64,000 nt of DNA from Kineosporia succinea (lineage in GTDB: Bacteria > Actinomycetota > Actinomycetes > Actinomycetales > Kineosporiaceae). Under the pieces are notes generated by a model. That model saw only the letters and a list, made by a program, of their open reading frames with translations, was not told the DNA's origin and did no database searches. The position numbers and the translations under genes are program-made. The DNA is taken from positions 7,623,241-7,687,240 of the forward strand of contig NZ_JAUSQZ010000001.1 of assembly GCF_030811555.1 (NCBI RefSeq), in the 5' to 3' direction. The stretch's first letter is position 1, and the number at the start of each line of letters is the position of its first letter. Of this stretch, positions 16,270 through 31,200 are shown in pieces.

Positions 16270-19200
16270 CGGCTCCGGCTCGATCGTGTGCTCGGGAAAG
16301 TTGAGCGCACTCCCGTAGGGCCCCGGGTGAGCCAGCGCAGCCGGGTCGGGATGAACTCCACCGTGCTGCGGGTGCCGTCGCTGTGGACGACCTGGTACTC
16401 GGTGCGGCTCGTGACCTTCTGGCCGTCCCGGTAGAACTCGGCCTTCGCGGCGCCCAGCAGCGAACTGATGCCCGAGGTGAGGTTACGCTCCGAGAACCGC
16501 GTCGAGGCAGTGGCGTGGTCGGTCCCTCCGGGGGCGTGCTCCCGGCCGAACACGGGCCGCTCCCGGTCGGGTTCGCGGTGCATCAGGCCCGGGCGGTTGG
16601 CGGCCACCTGCTCCCAGAGCCCGACCTGCTCGCTGCGCAGGGCGCTGGTGGCCTGGATGACCTCACCGAGGGCCTCCCCGAGTTGGCGGGGCACGACGTC
16701 CGCCGCCGCCGGGAAGGGGTTCTCCCCGGTGCGGAAGACCCGCGGGGTGAAACGCCCCACGACCGTCGAGGGCGGGCGCGCAGCGGTGGTCGTCGCGTGA
16801 CTCGCGGCCAGGAACCGGTACTCGCCCCGGGCCTGTCCGGGCAGCAGCTTCGTCGAGGAGTCCCGGAACCGGGCCCACCAGTCGCGCATACCCCGCACCC
16901 ACTCCAGCACGAGCTCCGGCGTGTGTGCGGCGCTGAAGTCACCGATGCGGCTCAGGACCTCCGGGGCCTCGATCCTGACGTCGGGCAGACGCTTCGAGAC
17001 CTCACCGACGGCGTCGGCGACACTCTGCAGCACCTTCGGGGCCTCGCTGGTGCGGTAGATGCCGATCTCGAACGTGACGCTCTTGCTGAACTCCTCGGAG
17101 GTGTCGGCCGGGGTCGCCCTCGAGATCTGCCGCCGGGTCTCGTTCTCGCCCTCGCCCTCCAGACGGCCGGACGTGCGGGAGTAGGACAGCTGGACCGGCA
17201 CCCGGGTTCCGTGCTCGTCGAACCCGCCGACGCGTCCCTGCACGTGACCGCTGAGGTGGCGCACCGTGCTGGCGTGCTCGGAATGTCCCTTCTGGCTGAA
17301 CATCTGGCCACCGATGGTGATCTTGAGGTCGGGCCGGGCGCCCTCGTGCACCGGAGGGGTGTCGTCCTCGACGGCTCTGACCACGACCGTCGTGTACGTG
17401 ACGCCACCGGTGGTCGTGGGCGTCGCGATCGTGTAGGTCAGACCGGTGCTCCGCAGAGCGTGGTGGTTCGCCCGCAGCGACTCCTCGTCGTAGTACGCCT
17501 CCAGCCCTCGCATCACGTCGGTGCCGACCTGATCACGACCGTCGCGCAACGGGTTCCGGTCGACGACGAGGCTCTTGAACCAGGCCGCCGTGGTGTCCCA
17601 GACCCCGTCGGCGCGGCCCAGCCTCTCGAACATGCTCAGGATCTCGGGAAGCACGGCGTCGGCCGTGTAGGCCTCGATCGGGTATTTCACGCCCAGCGAT
17701 CGCTCGTTGATCAGCCGGACGTCCGGCTCGGGCACGGGCAGGGGCGCGAACCCGTCGGTGCCGGGCAGCCCCAGCCGCAGCGCGGCCACGTGCGGCGCCC
17801 ACATCTCGAAGCCGTTGCCCGTACGGACGTGGATCTCCTCGCTCTTCTCCGCGATGAACCTCCGGAAAACCGGGGTGCGCCAGCGCTGGTGCTGAAGGCT
17901 GGCGACGAACTCACCGACGTAGTGCTGGGTGGGGTAGTCGCCCGCTCCGGACCAGCTCTCCAGGAACAGCACCAGAGCGCCGTCGAGCCCGGCGACCTCC
18001 CCGCCCCGCGCCTTCTCGCCGCCGACGCCGGCGCCCCCGCTGACCTGTGGGCCACCGCGCCGGTTGGCCGCGCTGCCCTGCTGTTTCGGGGCCGGGGGAC
18101 GGATGACGACACCGGCCGAGGCGCCGATGTGCCCGGACAACGACCACTCACCCGCGAACTTGCTCCGGAGATCGCCCTCGGTGTACTGCTCCAACTGGAC
18201 GCGGTTCGTGGCCTCGACGTGAGTGAGGTTGTAGATGCCGAACCGCACCGAGACGGCGTGGTCGTAACCGTCGGCCGCACCGGGCAGATGGATGAGCAGA
18301 CCACGCCCCAGCGCCCGGCGGCTCAGGGCCTCCAGGAAGAACGGCGTGCCGGAGCGCTGCGCCTGCTCCGGGGCTCCCATCAAGGCGCCCGCGTCGCTGA
18401 AGGCCGTCAGTTCCGGCCCGGGAGCGGGCGGGCGCCGGTCCCTCACCGGCACCCCGGTCATCCGGCTGAGCATCGACCGGATCAGCCCGGTGTCGGGGGC
18501 CGATCCCGTCCGGACCAGTTCGGCGATCTGCTCCACGATCACGTCGGTGCCGGCGAACAGCATCATCACACCGCTGATCTGCCGGGCCGGAATGTCGTTG
18601 CGGGTGAGCTCCGCCCCGGACGCGTCGAGGAGCAGAGGCCCGGTGCCACTGTTGAGATCGCCGGTCAGGACGGTGCTCTGACCGGTCCGGAGCACCTCGT
18701 CGATTGTCAGCGGCTGCGCGGGCAGCATGTGCTCGGACACCGTCGTCACCGACGTCGCCTCGAACTGCTGGGTTCCCCCGGCCAGGATCGCCCGGCTCCG
18801 GGTGTCGCGGGCCAGGTAGGTCTCGGTGACCCGCATCCGCTTCTCGAACCGGTGGACCGCACCACTCGTGCGCATCCGGCGGTACTCCTTCGAGGCGTGC
18901 GCCTCGGTGTTGCTGCGCCCCTGGCCGTAGTGAGCGCTCAGCTCGGGGAACGCGAAGTCGAAGTAGAGCACCCCGAGGGCGTGGGCGCGCACGTGCAGCC
19001 CGATGTCGACGCCGATCGACTTCTCCTGCCCGCGACCGGTGTCCACCGACACGGTGCCCTTCTCCTGCAGGTCGAGCGCGACGTTCGCCTCGATCACCGG
19101 CGGGCCGGTCAGGCCCCGGGGCTCCCAGCTCATCATGAACTCGTAGGTCACTCCCCCGATCACGAAGGAGTGGTGGATCCCCGAGCCGGTGAACAGGGTC

Positions 19201-22200
19201 TTGCCCTGGGGCAGGATCGCGGGCAGGCCGTACCGCACCGCGAGCGTGCGGTCGATCTGGTTCAGCTCGCGCATCGACAGCTTCTCGTCCTGGTCGGTGA
19301 CCCGGCGCAGGTGCTCGAACTTCTCCCGGAAGTCCCGGAACACCCGGGCCATCCCGACCGCGTGGGTCAGGACCCCGGGGCCGATACCCCGGCCGGCCGC
19401 CGCGATCGCGGGCTCCCGGTACTCCGGGTGGAACTTACCCGACCACCGCTGCTGGGGGGTCGAGACGGTCACGTGCCCACTCTCGTCCTCCATCAAAGGG
19501 GCCCGGAAGTCGAGCACGATGCGGTGGCGCGGCTCGAGAAGAGGGTTGGTGCGCGGCTGCCCGTGCGGCTCGAGCACCTGCACCACCGGGCTGCCCCGCA
19601 GCACCTCGTCGACCGCACTCCAGCGCCGGGCCAGATCGCTGTCGGTGCGCAGCATCTCGGTGAACGCCGACGAGTAGTGCACCTGCAGCTGCCCGTCCCG
19701 GGCGATCTGGTTCCGCAGGCTCGTCAGCCGGCTCTCCAGACCGGCGGCGACCCGGGTCAGCTCCTGGAGGGTCTGATCCAGGGGGGCGGGGACCGGGGTT
19801 CGCGTCAGCGACGGGTTGACCTGGAAGCCCACCGGCGCACGCCGCCCGACCTCGGTGAAAGTGCCGTCCTCCCGGGCGATTCGCCGGGTGGTGACCCGCA
19901 TCTCGCGAGCACCGTCGATCTGACCGTCCGGGGCGACCACGTAGCGGTCGACGATCGGGGTGAGGTCGGCGATCTGCCGGGCGCTCAGATCCTGCCGGGT
20001 GCGGGTGGTTTCGTCCACGACCCGGAGGTTCTGCGGCCGGAGGCGGCGCAGCCGGTTCCAGTCCGCCCCGATGCCCTCGTCGAACCGGGCCGGCAGTTCG
20101 ACCTCGAAAACCGTTTCGGGACGCCGCAGGGCGAGTTCGCGGAGATCACCGACGGTCTGGACACGCCCGAAGCCCAGGGGGCTGGCGACCGGTATCCGGT
20201 GCAGGCCCAGCGGCGTGCGGGCGGGTAGCTTCCCCGGGCCGAACGGGGAGGTGACCGGGAGCGCCCGCCCGGGTCCACCGATGAGGTTGCCCTCGCGGTC
20301 CAGCTCGAAGCTCAGGTCGTAGGCGCGGTCGCCGGCCGGCGGGTTGACGAAGACGGTCGAGGGGCGGCGGAGCTGCTCCGCCTCGCTCCGCTGGTCGGAG
20401 GCTGCCCGGAGTTTGCGCCAACGGTAGGACGTCTGGGGCGAGTGGCCGCGGAGGTCTTTCAGGTCGAGCCCGTCCGAGGCGGTGATCCTGATCGTGACCG
20501 CCTGACCACCGGCCAGTTTGCGTCTGAGTGGGCGGAACAGATTGAGGACGCGGGTCCTGGGGCTCTGGAGGGCGGCGGGCGGGGCCGCCGCCGGCGTCGG
20601 AACCGGATGCCGGAGCCTGCTCAGGCGGACGAGGTCGCGAACGGTGCGCACCGGCTGCCCTATCAGCGGACTGGCCTTGCCGAAGCGGGTTTTCGCCAGG
20701 ACCGGTTCCGGGAGCTTCTGGTTTCCCTCTCTGTCGTGGACGAAGTCGTTCGAAGCCGGCTCCGGGACTCTCGAGGCGGCCGGGCGGCGTCCGGTGTGTT
20801 CGCCGCCCAGCGCCATGTGCTCGAACCGGTCGGCGTCCTTCTCGCCCATGCCCATCTCGAGCGCGGTGGTGACGTCGAACGGGATGTCGCCGTGGCTCGA
20901 GACGATTTCGCCGGTGAAGCGGTACACGGCGCGGTAGCGCACCAGCTTGTCGAAGCGCATCGTGGCGATCTTGGCCTGGCCCTGCAGGCCGACCGTGCGG
21001 TGGTCGACGGTGTGGCTCTCCAGGACGGGGATCGAGAGCGAGGGTGAGAACAGGAAACGGTGGTGGTCGACGTCGAAGCTGAAGTCGACCCCGATGCCCA
21101 CTCCGGCGTCGCGCCGCACGTCCTCACCGGACTTCGTGGTGTAGGTGTCGGCCATGTCGTCACGGATCGGCACGTTGTCCGGGGTGGTGGTGATGTACTG
21201 CACCGAAACGGCTTTGGCCCCCATCCGCAGGTACCCGTCGAAGTTCAGCTCGGCATTGGCCATGCGCGGCGAGACGTAGGCGCCCGATCCCCACCACTGG
21301 GTGCGGTCCTTCGCCCGGCCCTCGCCCAGGAACTCCTGGCGGATCTCGTCCATGAGCTCGTCGTGGGCCTCGGTCCGGCCGCCGAACCTCTCGACCAGCA
21401 GCTCGGAGATCCGGTCCAGGACGGCCTGCAGGTTCACCGCGTTGATCGTCGGTTTCAGGCCGTGCAGCACGTCGGGCTCGACGACCGGCACGACCGGGTG
21501 CGGCGAGGAGAGGGTGGCAGCGGTCAGACTCGTGACCGGCATCTGGGTGAACGCGTCCCACAGCTCGGTGGTGCCCGAGAGCACCTGCGCCACGGTGGGC
21601 CATCCCCCCTCGGGCAGCTTCCAGGCCGCGATCGCGTTCACGAACAGTTCCCAGAACTCCGGTGTCACCCGGACCACCGGGGCGAAGGCGGCCCAGACCT
21701 CGGGACTCGGTGCGGCGGCCGCCGCCCGGAAATGATTCCAGGCCTTGGCTTGCCCCACGAACGCCATCCGGAGCGGTTCCCAGTCCGCCGGGGATGCCTG
21801 ATAGAGCCGGCCGAGCTCGGCCCACAGCCGCGGGACCGCCGAGAAGACCGCGGCCAGATCGGCCCGGGCCTGGTCGGACACCCTGAACGAGTCCATCCGC
21901 TCCCGCCACTGCCCCGGCGTGGCCAAGGCTTCGCGGACGTTCGCCGCGCGCATCGCCGGGGTGGTCGAGAACGCCTTGGCGAACTCGACGTCCATCCCCG
22001 GCAGGTGCAGGGGCCGCGGCTCCGGCATCGTGACGGCCTCACCGTCACGGGTGACCTCTGCGTCCACGCGCAGCGCGACCCAGAACTCGGCGCGGTCGTT
22101 GACGAGAGGCCGGTTGCCCGACTGGATCTCGGTGGTGGATCCGTGGTGCCGGCTCCCGCCGCTGCCCGCCGAGATCCGCAGCATCGGCATGATGTGGCCG

Positions 22201-25200
22201 AGCGGACCGGCCGTCATCATGAAGATCAGCGGGTCGATCAGGAGCGAGGCCCCGGTGCGGTACTTCTTCGCCTCGCCCCGGGCCACCGTGAGGTCACCGT
22301 AGGCACTGACGTAGCGGATCAGGAACTCCTCCAGGGGTTCCTTCGGGTCGTGGACGATCGTGGTCGGCTCGAATCTCAGCTTGACCGTCACGGTGCCCTG
22401 CTGGAGCGAGACACCGCTCTGGATCATCTTTTTCCAGGCGGCCGGGTCCTGGTCGGACAGGGTCCGGCGGATCCGGTTCCGCAACCGGGCGGCCTCGGTC
22501 GGTCCCAGATCGGCTCCGGCGACCACCCAGTTGACCCAGTCGGTGGTGGCGCCGGCCGGGGCGGTGGTGTGCTCGAGCACGGCGTCCACGTTGACCACCG
22601 CGCCGTCGCCGAAGGCCCTGGTCTCGGTGAAGAACGTCGGGGGCATGGGGTCGTCGACGTGAGATCTCACGCCGCCCCGGATGACCGCGGTCAGGGCCTC
22701 CCGGAGCTCCGGGTCGGTGTGGATGACGTTGCGCAGTTCCTGGCGGATCTGGCTGGGTGTCGCGGTGGCCGGGTCGACCACCGGCTGGGCGACGACCGCC
22801 GACGACGGCGTCGCTTCATCGCCGACCCAGCGGACGCGGACGTCGGTGACCGTCGGCGCGGGAGCCGAGGACGGTACGTAGAACGAGCGCACCGGGAGTG
22901 TCTCCCGCAGGTCCTGCGGACCGTCGGCCGGCTGCCAGGGACGTTCGCCGGATCGCGGGGTGGCCGTGTCGCCGGCCCGCACCCGGCGGTACACCTCGCG
23001 CACGTCGCGGGGGGACGGGGTCGAGCCGTCTCCCCGCATCAGGCTGCGACCCAGGTCGAGGGCCGTCGAGGCCGCGTGCGTGACCCTCGGTTCCTTCTTC
23101 CAGGACTCCGGTACATGGGGATTGTCCGGGTTCTTGAAGGCGGCGGGCCGGATGCGCCGGCCCGGCGAGCGCAGCGGGTCGACCACGGCGGGGTCGTGCC
23201 CGTAGTGATCGCCCAGCCCGAGAGCATGCGAGAGCTCGTGGGCGAGGACGAAGGCGTTGTCGCCCAGGTGGATGCTGAGGGCGTCGGCACGCCTGCGCCC
23301 GGGGTACACGGTGATGGTCCGGTCCGCCGGTCGGTGCTGATCGGGTGCGACGAGCACCTGCGGATCGGCCCTGACGAAGACCGTGTGTGCGCCCTCGACG
23401 ACTCCCCGGCTGGTGCGCCAGGCATCGGTCATCGCCCGCCGCGCCCGGGCGGCCACCTTCGCGAGCTGCACCGGGGTCACGCCCGGCGCCGCCTCCAGCA
23501 GGATCACCGGCTGGACCACCACGGCCCGGACGTGCTCGCCGATGTCGATCACCCGGGCGGAGAAACGGTACTCGTCGAGGTTGACGCTGCGCAGGCTGAG
23601 CCGCGTCATCAGCCGCCCGAGGACCTGGGTGAGCAGGTCCGGGATCTCGTTCTCCCGCTGCGTCAGCTGATCACGGATCGCCGCGCGCAGCTCGACGGCC
23701 CTGAGGCCGGTGAGTTCGTCCAGCGATCCGGACGCCTCACCGGTCATGGACCTCAGCTCACGGGCGAACTCCAGCAGGCTCTCCTGCTCGTGCTCCACGA
23801 ACTCGCCGGTCGCTTCCAGGTTCGCCCGGAACTTCTCCAGGTCCGGCTTGTTCGGCGGGTTCTTCTCCAGCTTCTCGTGCATGACGGCCAGTGCGTCGGG
23901 GCGTCCCTGCCGGTGTTCCCGACCGAGCAGATCGTTCAGGTGGGCCCGCTGCTCCTCGTCGGTCCGGGACAGGCCCGAGGGGTGGGGGATCCGGCCCTGC
24001 TCGAGCTCGAACCCTTCGCTCAGCCGCAGCAGGGCGTGGCGCATCACCTGGGTGAGTTCCCTGACCGAGCCCAGCGCGGCACCGAGGGCGCCCAGGCTGG
24101 GCATCGCGCCGCGGTAACGGTCGATCCTCATCGGTGCCTCACCGCTGACGCGGATCGCTGCGGCGCCGGGCGTGGCCGTGAGAAGGACGTCCCAGGCCGG
24201 GTCCCACTCCGAGGGCCCCACCGGCAACGCTCTGCGGCTGAAAGTTCCGCTGCTGGTGTGGGGATCGGGGAGATGGAGGGCCCGGGGCTCGTCGTGCAGA
24301 CGCACCGAACGGGCCCCCGGCAGCAGGCTGCGCCAGACGTCGAGGAACTGGTCGGCGAGGGCACCGTCGCCGAGTTGTGCCGCCGACACCGTAGCCCGCT
24401 CCGGGTGCATCTGACGGACTACTCGCACGGACCGTTCGGTCAGGATGCCCCGTTCGGAACCCATCAGCCCGGCCGAGGTCCGCAGGACGTGCGGGTTCAT
24501 GGCGGCCCCCTCCGTGCGGCGGGGCTCCTCCTGGCCGTCCCGGACGAGCTTGCCGTAGCTGTCAGGAATGGCGACGAACTGTGCGATCCCGGGGCGGGTC
24601 CCGTCGAGAAGGTGCTGCTCCCAGGGAGTCCAGGGATAGATCGTGTATCCGGACGCCCTTCTCTGCACGGCGCCGTCCGCCGCCGGCCGGGCCTGCAGCC
24701 AGCCGTCCACCGGGCCCGTCGGCGCGGGCTCGATCAGGGCCCGGAACCCATCGATGCCGTCGACCCGCAACGCGTCCCGGGAGTAGACCAGGTTGGTTCC
24801 ATAGGCCTTGACCAGTTCGTCGGCGAAGTGGTCAGGGGTGTTGGCGAGGATGAGACGCACGGACGCCCGCCGAGCGGGTGAGATCTGCTCAAAGGCCGAC
24901 CACACGAGTGCTTGTGTGTCCGGGGACACCCCGTCGCCAGGCACCCAGAGGTCGAACCCGTCTTCCTCTCCCGGAGGCAGAAGGGCAGGAACCTCACCGC
25001 GACGGGTCACCGCACCCGCGTTCTCTCCACGGTGCAGGGCCCACCCGGAATCACGGGGCCCGAGGTGGATGACGCTCGTGGGCTGCCCGGCCACGGCCCC
25101 GACGGGCGCCGCCTGCAGATCGGGTCCGGACGGGACCGGGGCGAAGACAGGACCGAGGTCGTCCACCAGCCAGGCCTGCGAACCGTCGCGCATGGCGTCG

Positions 25201-28200
25201 GAGCGGATCCGGACCCAGGACATGACCGGCGCGCCGGGGACGGGCAGCAGTGTCCCGGTGGTGCGGTCGAGACCCGATGTCGTGTAGATCAGGTCGACAC
25301 CGGTCCGGGCCGACAGGTTCCGGGCCACCTTGTCCGGAAGCGGGGCCAGGATCCGCAGGGCACGAATACCGGCCCGGTTCTCCTGGAGGTAGGCCGCGAG
25401 TGCCTGGTGCAGCCGGGAGTCGATCGCGGGGAAGCCGTCGAGGCTCAGGGCCAGACGCCCCGGCTCCTGGGGCAGCATCTGCGGGGTGATCGTGGGGCTC
25501 GCCCCGGGGCGGGACAGGACCACGGCTCCGTCGATGCGGTGCTCGTTCCACACCGTACCGTCGGGGACCCGGGAACCGGTCGTCACCGGCGCCCCGTGAT
25601 CAGTCATCACCACGTCGGAATCCGTTGCGGCGGGCAGAGTTCCGTCGGGCAAGGGCCCGCCGTTCGTCGGCCTGAGCACCTCGTCGGCCAGCGTGGCGGC
25701 CAGTCCTTCGACCTCCCGGAGGATCCGGGGCATTGCATCCGGATCGGTCGTGATGGGAGTGGCGGAGAGCCGGGACAACGATTCCACCAGTGCCATGGCC
25801 AGGACCGCCGACAGGTCCCGACGAGCCGACTCGAGCTGGGAGGTGTCCCGCCACTCCGGTCCCGGTCCGACGGGAAGATGCGCGTTCATGACCTGAGCCG
25901 CCATGATGCTTGCGGCGCCTGGAATCCGCCCTCGGAGCCCGGAGATCTGATATGTCGCCGGCCCGACCAGGTTCGACCACCACCACCGACGTGACTCCGT
26001 ACGTTCCGGACCGGTCAGCGTGAGCAGACGCCGCGTCAGCGTGCCGGCGGCGAAGTCCGGAACAACCTTCACCCTCACCGGAGTCCTGCGGCTCTCCGGG
26101 CGCGGTTCGAACCCGACGATCACCAGGTAGTCGCCCGGATATGGTTCCTCGGCCTTGAGTTTCACCGTCGCCGACACCGGACCGGGACCGGACGGCGAGA
26201 TCCGTTTCGGATCGGTCTGGATCACCAGCGGATGCAGTCGTGGCAGCCCTCCGACTCCGTCCGGATCCGCCCAGTCAAGCGCCGGGAGCAGCCGTCCGAG
26301 CCCTTGGTGCTGCAGATAGTTCCGCACGGCCGCCAGAATCGCCAGGTGGTGGTACTTCAGGGTGTCGATGCCCGGATGGCCTGTCGGCCTGAGCATCGCC
26401 GCCTCGCCCGGTGCCGGAGCTGAGGCGCCCGGAACGCTCCGGACATCGGCCTCCGTGTCATGGCTGTGGCGCGCCATGACCCGTTCGTACAGGATCCTCA
26501 GATCCCTCTCCGTCACCTCATGCCCGCCGTGCATCAAGGCCGACTCGTGATCCAGGGTGGTGGGTCGCAGGAATCGGGCTTCCTTCGGAGGAAACGTCAG
26601 GCCTGGCTTCAGAAGGATCCGCCTCAGACGCAAGGGCTGGACCGCGTCTCCTGGAGTGAACGGATACCGGTCGGCCAGTCCCATCCGATGAGCGACCTCG
26701 TGGCTGAGTGTCTGGGCCGAGGTGGTGACGTACACGTGATCCGAGGTCGCCCGGCCGCTGCCCGGATGGACAGCGATGAATGCTGCTGCGGAACCAGAAA
26801 CGAGCTGCCCGTAGGTGATTTCGGGCCTGACCCGGACGAAGACGGTACGGCCGTGCGCCCGGAACCCGTCGGTGCCGTTCCAGCTGTCGCGGATCCCGAC
26901 GGCCATCCGGACCGCCAGCTTCTGCACGTCGGCCTGAGCCACCCCCGCCCTCGGCACCAGGTGCACCCAGGGACGGGCTTCCACCAGCCTCACCCCCGGG
27001 AGATCGTCGATGACCCGGACCTGGAGCGAGTCCGGCCGCATGACGTCGAGGCGGCTCCACCGCTCCGAAAGGGCCCGGTTCATCAGCTCGCCGATCAGGA
27101 TCTCAGGTTCCAGCGGCTCGGCCCGTTCCCCGAGGTGGAGCAGGGCCTGGTCGTCGACCGGGCGGAGAGTGGCCGGCATGCGAGTCGTGACGTACTCGAC
27201 CAGCTTCGACTCCCGGTCCGGTCCCTCGCCGGCAGGGGGACGCCCGGTGATCCCCGGGAGAGCAGCCAGCACATCGGCGATCTGGGACAGGTTGTCCACC
27301 AGGATCTCCCGTCGGCGCGGGCCGGCGGGAACCGTCTTCCGATCGAGATAGGCCTGCAGAACGGTCCCGTCCCGGCTCTCGACGCCCCGGTAGTTCCGTT
27401 CCTCGAGGAGCCACTTCAGCGGATCCAGCCTCTGCGGCCCGGTACCGGTCGTGCGCAGGTGCTCCAGCTCCGCCTGCACCCGATCGGCCAGTTCCTGGTC
27501 AGGCACCTTCCGGGGTCCGAGCAGACCCGAGTGGTGCAGCGCCTCCGCGTAGATCAGCACCAGGCTCTGCCGCAGAGCCGACGTGAGCTCATGCTGCCCG
27601 GGAGCGTTCAGATACTGCTGGACAGCCGCTTGCGACGCCACCTGGATCCGATGCGGGTCCAGGACCCGCTGCGCCCAGAAGGAGAGGTCATCCAGTCTCA
27701 CGATCTCTCCGCGAGCCGGATCGGCGAGCGCACGGTCGTACTCGTCGCGCCAGAGAGCACCCGTCGTGGGCTGAGGTACCTTGGTCTGGTTGTCGAGCCC
27801 CGCACGCATCTCCCGCGCGGTCCACACCGGCTTCCGGTCGTCACGCCGGTCAAAACGCTTGTCGTGCAGAAGGACCGGTACTCCGGCGGGGGCCAGGGCC
27901 CGCCAGCTGTCGAGCACCGTCTCGGCCGTGATGTCGGGACCGATCTGGGCCACCGAGACGGTGATGCGCGCGGGATCGGCGAGAACTCCGGCCGCCGCGG
28001 CCCCGACCTGACGATCGTCCGAGATCACGACTCCGGACCGGGTCCGGAGGATGAACTTCACCGGGCCGGGCTGTCCGGGCACGGCGTACGGCCGAGGTGC
28101 TTTCGTCCGGCCCAGCTGCTCGTCCCAGAGAATCGAGGGGAAGAAGGTCTGGTACGTCGATCCCACCAGGACCGGCCTCGTCCGTGCGGTCCAGGGGTGC

Positions 28201-31200
28201 GGGAGCGGGTCGGCAACGGAGAACCGGGACGGGTAGGCCCGCAGCCAGCCTTGCTGAACGTCGTCCGTCTCGCCGGTCTCGACCGAGATCAGGACCCGGT
28301 ACCTGCCCTTCCCCGGAGTGCTGTCCCGGAACGTCTTCAGGCGGCCCCGGCTGAAGACCAGGTCGATGTCGAAGTCAGCGGCGAGCTCGGCCGCGAACTC
28401 GTCGCTCACCTCGGGGAGGACCAGGCGTACCCGCTTCCCCTGGTGATCTGCCAGCACCGTTCGGGTGACGATCTCGACATGGCCCCGAGTGCTGCCTTCG
28501 TCGTGGATCACCACGGTCACCCGGTCGTTCTCGACCGGTGGCGCCGCCCACCCGGAGGCCTCCAGGTGCAGGGGTGCCACGAAGAACCATCCGGCCCCAC
28601 GGTAGCCGGCCCAGTCCTGGCCCTCGATCTTCCCGACGGTTACCCGATCACCCAACATCGGCCACGGAGCTTCGTCGAGGTCGGCGGTGAGCCGGCCGAA
28701 GTCGTCCGGCACCGGGATGTGCGGTTGTTCCCCCAGGTCGTCGACCATCCAGGCCTCGCCGCCGTTCTCGGACACGTAGCGGTACGGACGTGTCCTGGTC
28801 CAGTGCCTGACCTGGGTGTTCGGCGGCCCGGTGGTGATACTCCGCAGATGGATGATGTCCAGGTCGAAGAGCGCGACGAGCTCGCGCACGAATCCTTCGC
28901 TCAGGCCCTCCCGATAGATCGTCCAGGTCTTCTGACCGGTCCCGGCCACGTTCCGGAAGAAGCCGCGAAGAACGTCTTTCAGCACCACCTCACTGGTCGT
29001 GTTTCCGTCCGCGACCAGCAGGGTCGAGCGTCCGGCGGCGAGGGGCGGGAGCACTGCCGGATCAAGATGCCCCGGAAGACCGAGGACGTACCGCAAGGGT
29101 CCGCCGGACGGGTCAGAGACACCGTGCCGCAAGACTTTCCAGGACGGTCCGAGCGCCGAGAACGGGTCGTCGGTCAACCACGCCCCGGGCTTGCCCAGCG
29201 GAGTGGTCACGGACACCGAGACGTCGTTCCCGCTGAACCGGGCCTCTCGCTCGGCTCCCAGGTTCTGCAGAAGCTCGACCGGACTGCCCTCGTCGGAGGA
29301 CAACCACAGCAGGTCGCCGGCATGGTGATGCGCCGTTCCGAGATGGACGTCTCCGCGGCGCAACTGAACGGTGGCGCCAGGCCCGTGCCAACGAAGGGTG
29401 CGAGCCAGCCCCTGCGACAACGTGGCCCCGGGCGCCAGGTCGAGTGGTGCGGGCAAGCTGTCGACCTTCTCCCCGTACAGCACCTCGATCAGGGCAGGCG
29501 CGTCAGCGAACAAGGCCGAGAGGGTACGTCGTGCCACCTGCGCGAGCGTCCCTCGAAGGCCTCGGAGACCGGGCCGGCCGACCACGGGTTCAGCCCGATA
29601 GTCAGTCCCTGCGCCCAGGCCCTTTTCCCACAGGTGGTCGGGAGGACCATATCCGGCGGCGGCCGGCGCGGAGAGCCAGAGACGTTCCGGCCCGGCCTGG
29701 TGCGCGATTCCGAGCAACTCGCCGTTCATGCTCACCAGGACGGTGTCACCGGGGTTCACGAGGGTGCTGTCGAGATCTTTGTCGATGTCCACGACGTTCG
29801 TGCCGGGGGACGACGCAGAAGGTTTGGACAACCCCAGCTCCTGGCGGAGAGTGGTCTCCAGCGCGTCATGGACGTGCCCTCGCAGCACGGTGGTGTAGAA
29901 GGCGTCGACGGGCTCGCTGACGTGTCGTTCCGCCCACCGCACCTCTCCACGCTGCCACCAGGGCGTGGCGGTTCCGTCGGCCCGCAGGAGCGCGACCAGA
30001 ACCTCTCCGTCCCGGGGCAGGACTCCTCTCCCGGCCGCCCGGTGCAGGGGCTCACTCATCAGCGCGCCATCGGTCGGGGCCAGCGTCTCCCAGAAGATCC
30101 GGCTCCCGAGCCGTACAGCTGCGCCCACGGCCGCACCGCCGTGGCGCACCACGGCACTCGATCCCGGGCCCGCCTGAGAGAGGTTGGCCTGAAGGGCATC
30201 CCAGAGGAGATACTCCTGGCGACCTTTCAGGGCGAATTCGAACTCGGGCGGCTCGGGCAGGCTCTTTCCCAGCAACAGGCGAACCCCCGGCACCGCGGCC
30301 ACGGAACGGTCGGCGAGCTGCCGCACCGCGTTCACGACGCCCGAGACCGCAGGAACCACCGAGGCGCGGGGCTGCAGGACGAGCACCGAAACCGCCTCCT
30401 GCGCAGAGATATCCGGCGCGTGGCGCAGTTCGGTCAGACCGGAGGACTCCCACGGCAGGGGGATCCACACGTCGTGTGCTCCCCGATAAGCCAGACCGAT
30501 CGGGTCCGGGCCGGCGACGACGAGAGCGATCGTCCCCGGTTCGCTCCGCTGCGACCGGAGGAAGGACTGGATCCAGTTCTCCGAACTGGCCCCCGTCACC
30601 GGGGTCCCAGCCGGCCGCCAGTCCTGGCTCACCCGGAAAGGAGCCGAATCTCCTTCCCAAAGGCTGGTCAGGTAAACCAGTCCGGCTGGTGTCGCGGTGG
30701 GGGCGGAGGTCGTTCCGGCCTCGCCGGACGCCTGGGGCGCCGACTCTGCGACGCCGGTCAAGGCGTCGGTACCCCTGGACGCGCCGCCCTCCATCCTCAG
30801 GCCGAACAGGTTGCGGGCCACCACGGCCGCGGCTTCCACCACCCGGTCGCCGGTGATCCCGGCTGCGTCACGGGCCTCGACCACGTCATCCTGCGTCGGC
30901 ATCTCCTTCTCGGGCAGGCCGACTCCCCGCAGGTAGCCCTGCACCTGCAGGTGCAGCTGCTGATCGCTGTACCTCCCCTCGGGCGTTTGCGACAGGAGCC
31001 CCAGCACATCCTGGACACCCTGCGCGCCCGCTTCATCCATCTCCACGTCGGAATCCGGCCCGGCGAACGGCGTTCCGGCCTGCGGCGCCCGGGGTGTTCC
31101 CGACGAGATCACCTCCTCGAGCACCGCTTTCGTGACAACGGACGTCAAGGGGGACGCCGCGTCCCGGGCCTGCAGGGAGAGGACCGAAACCCGTTCCCGA

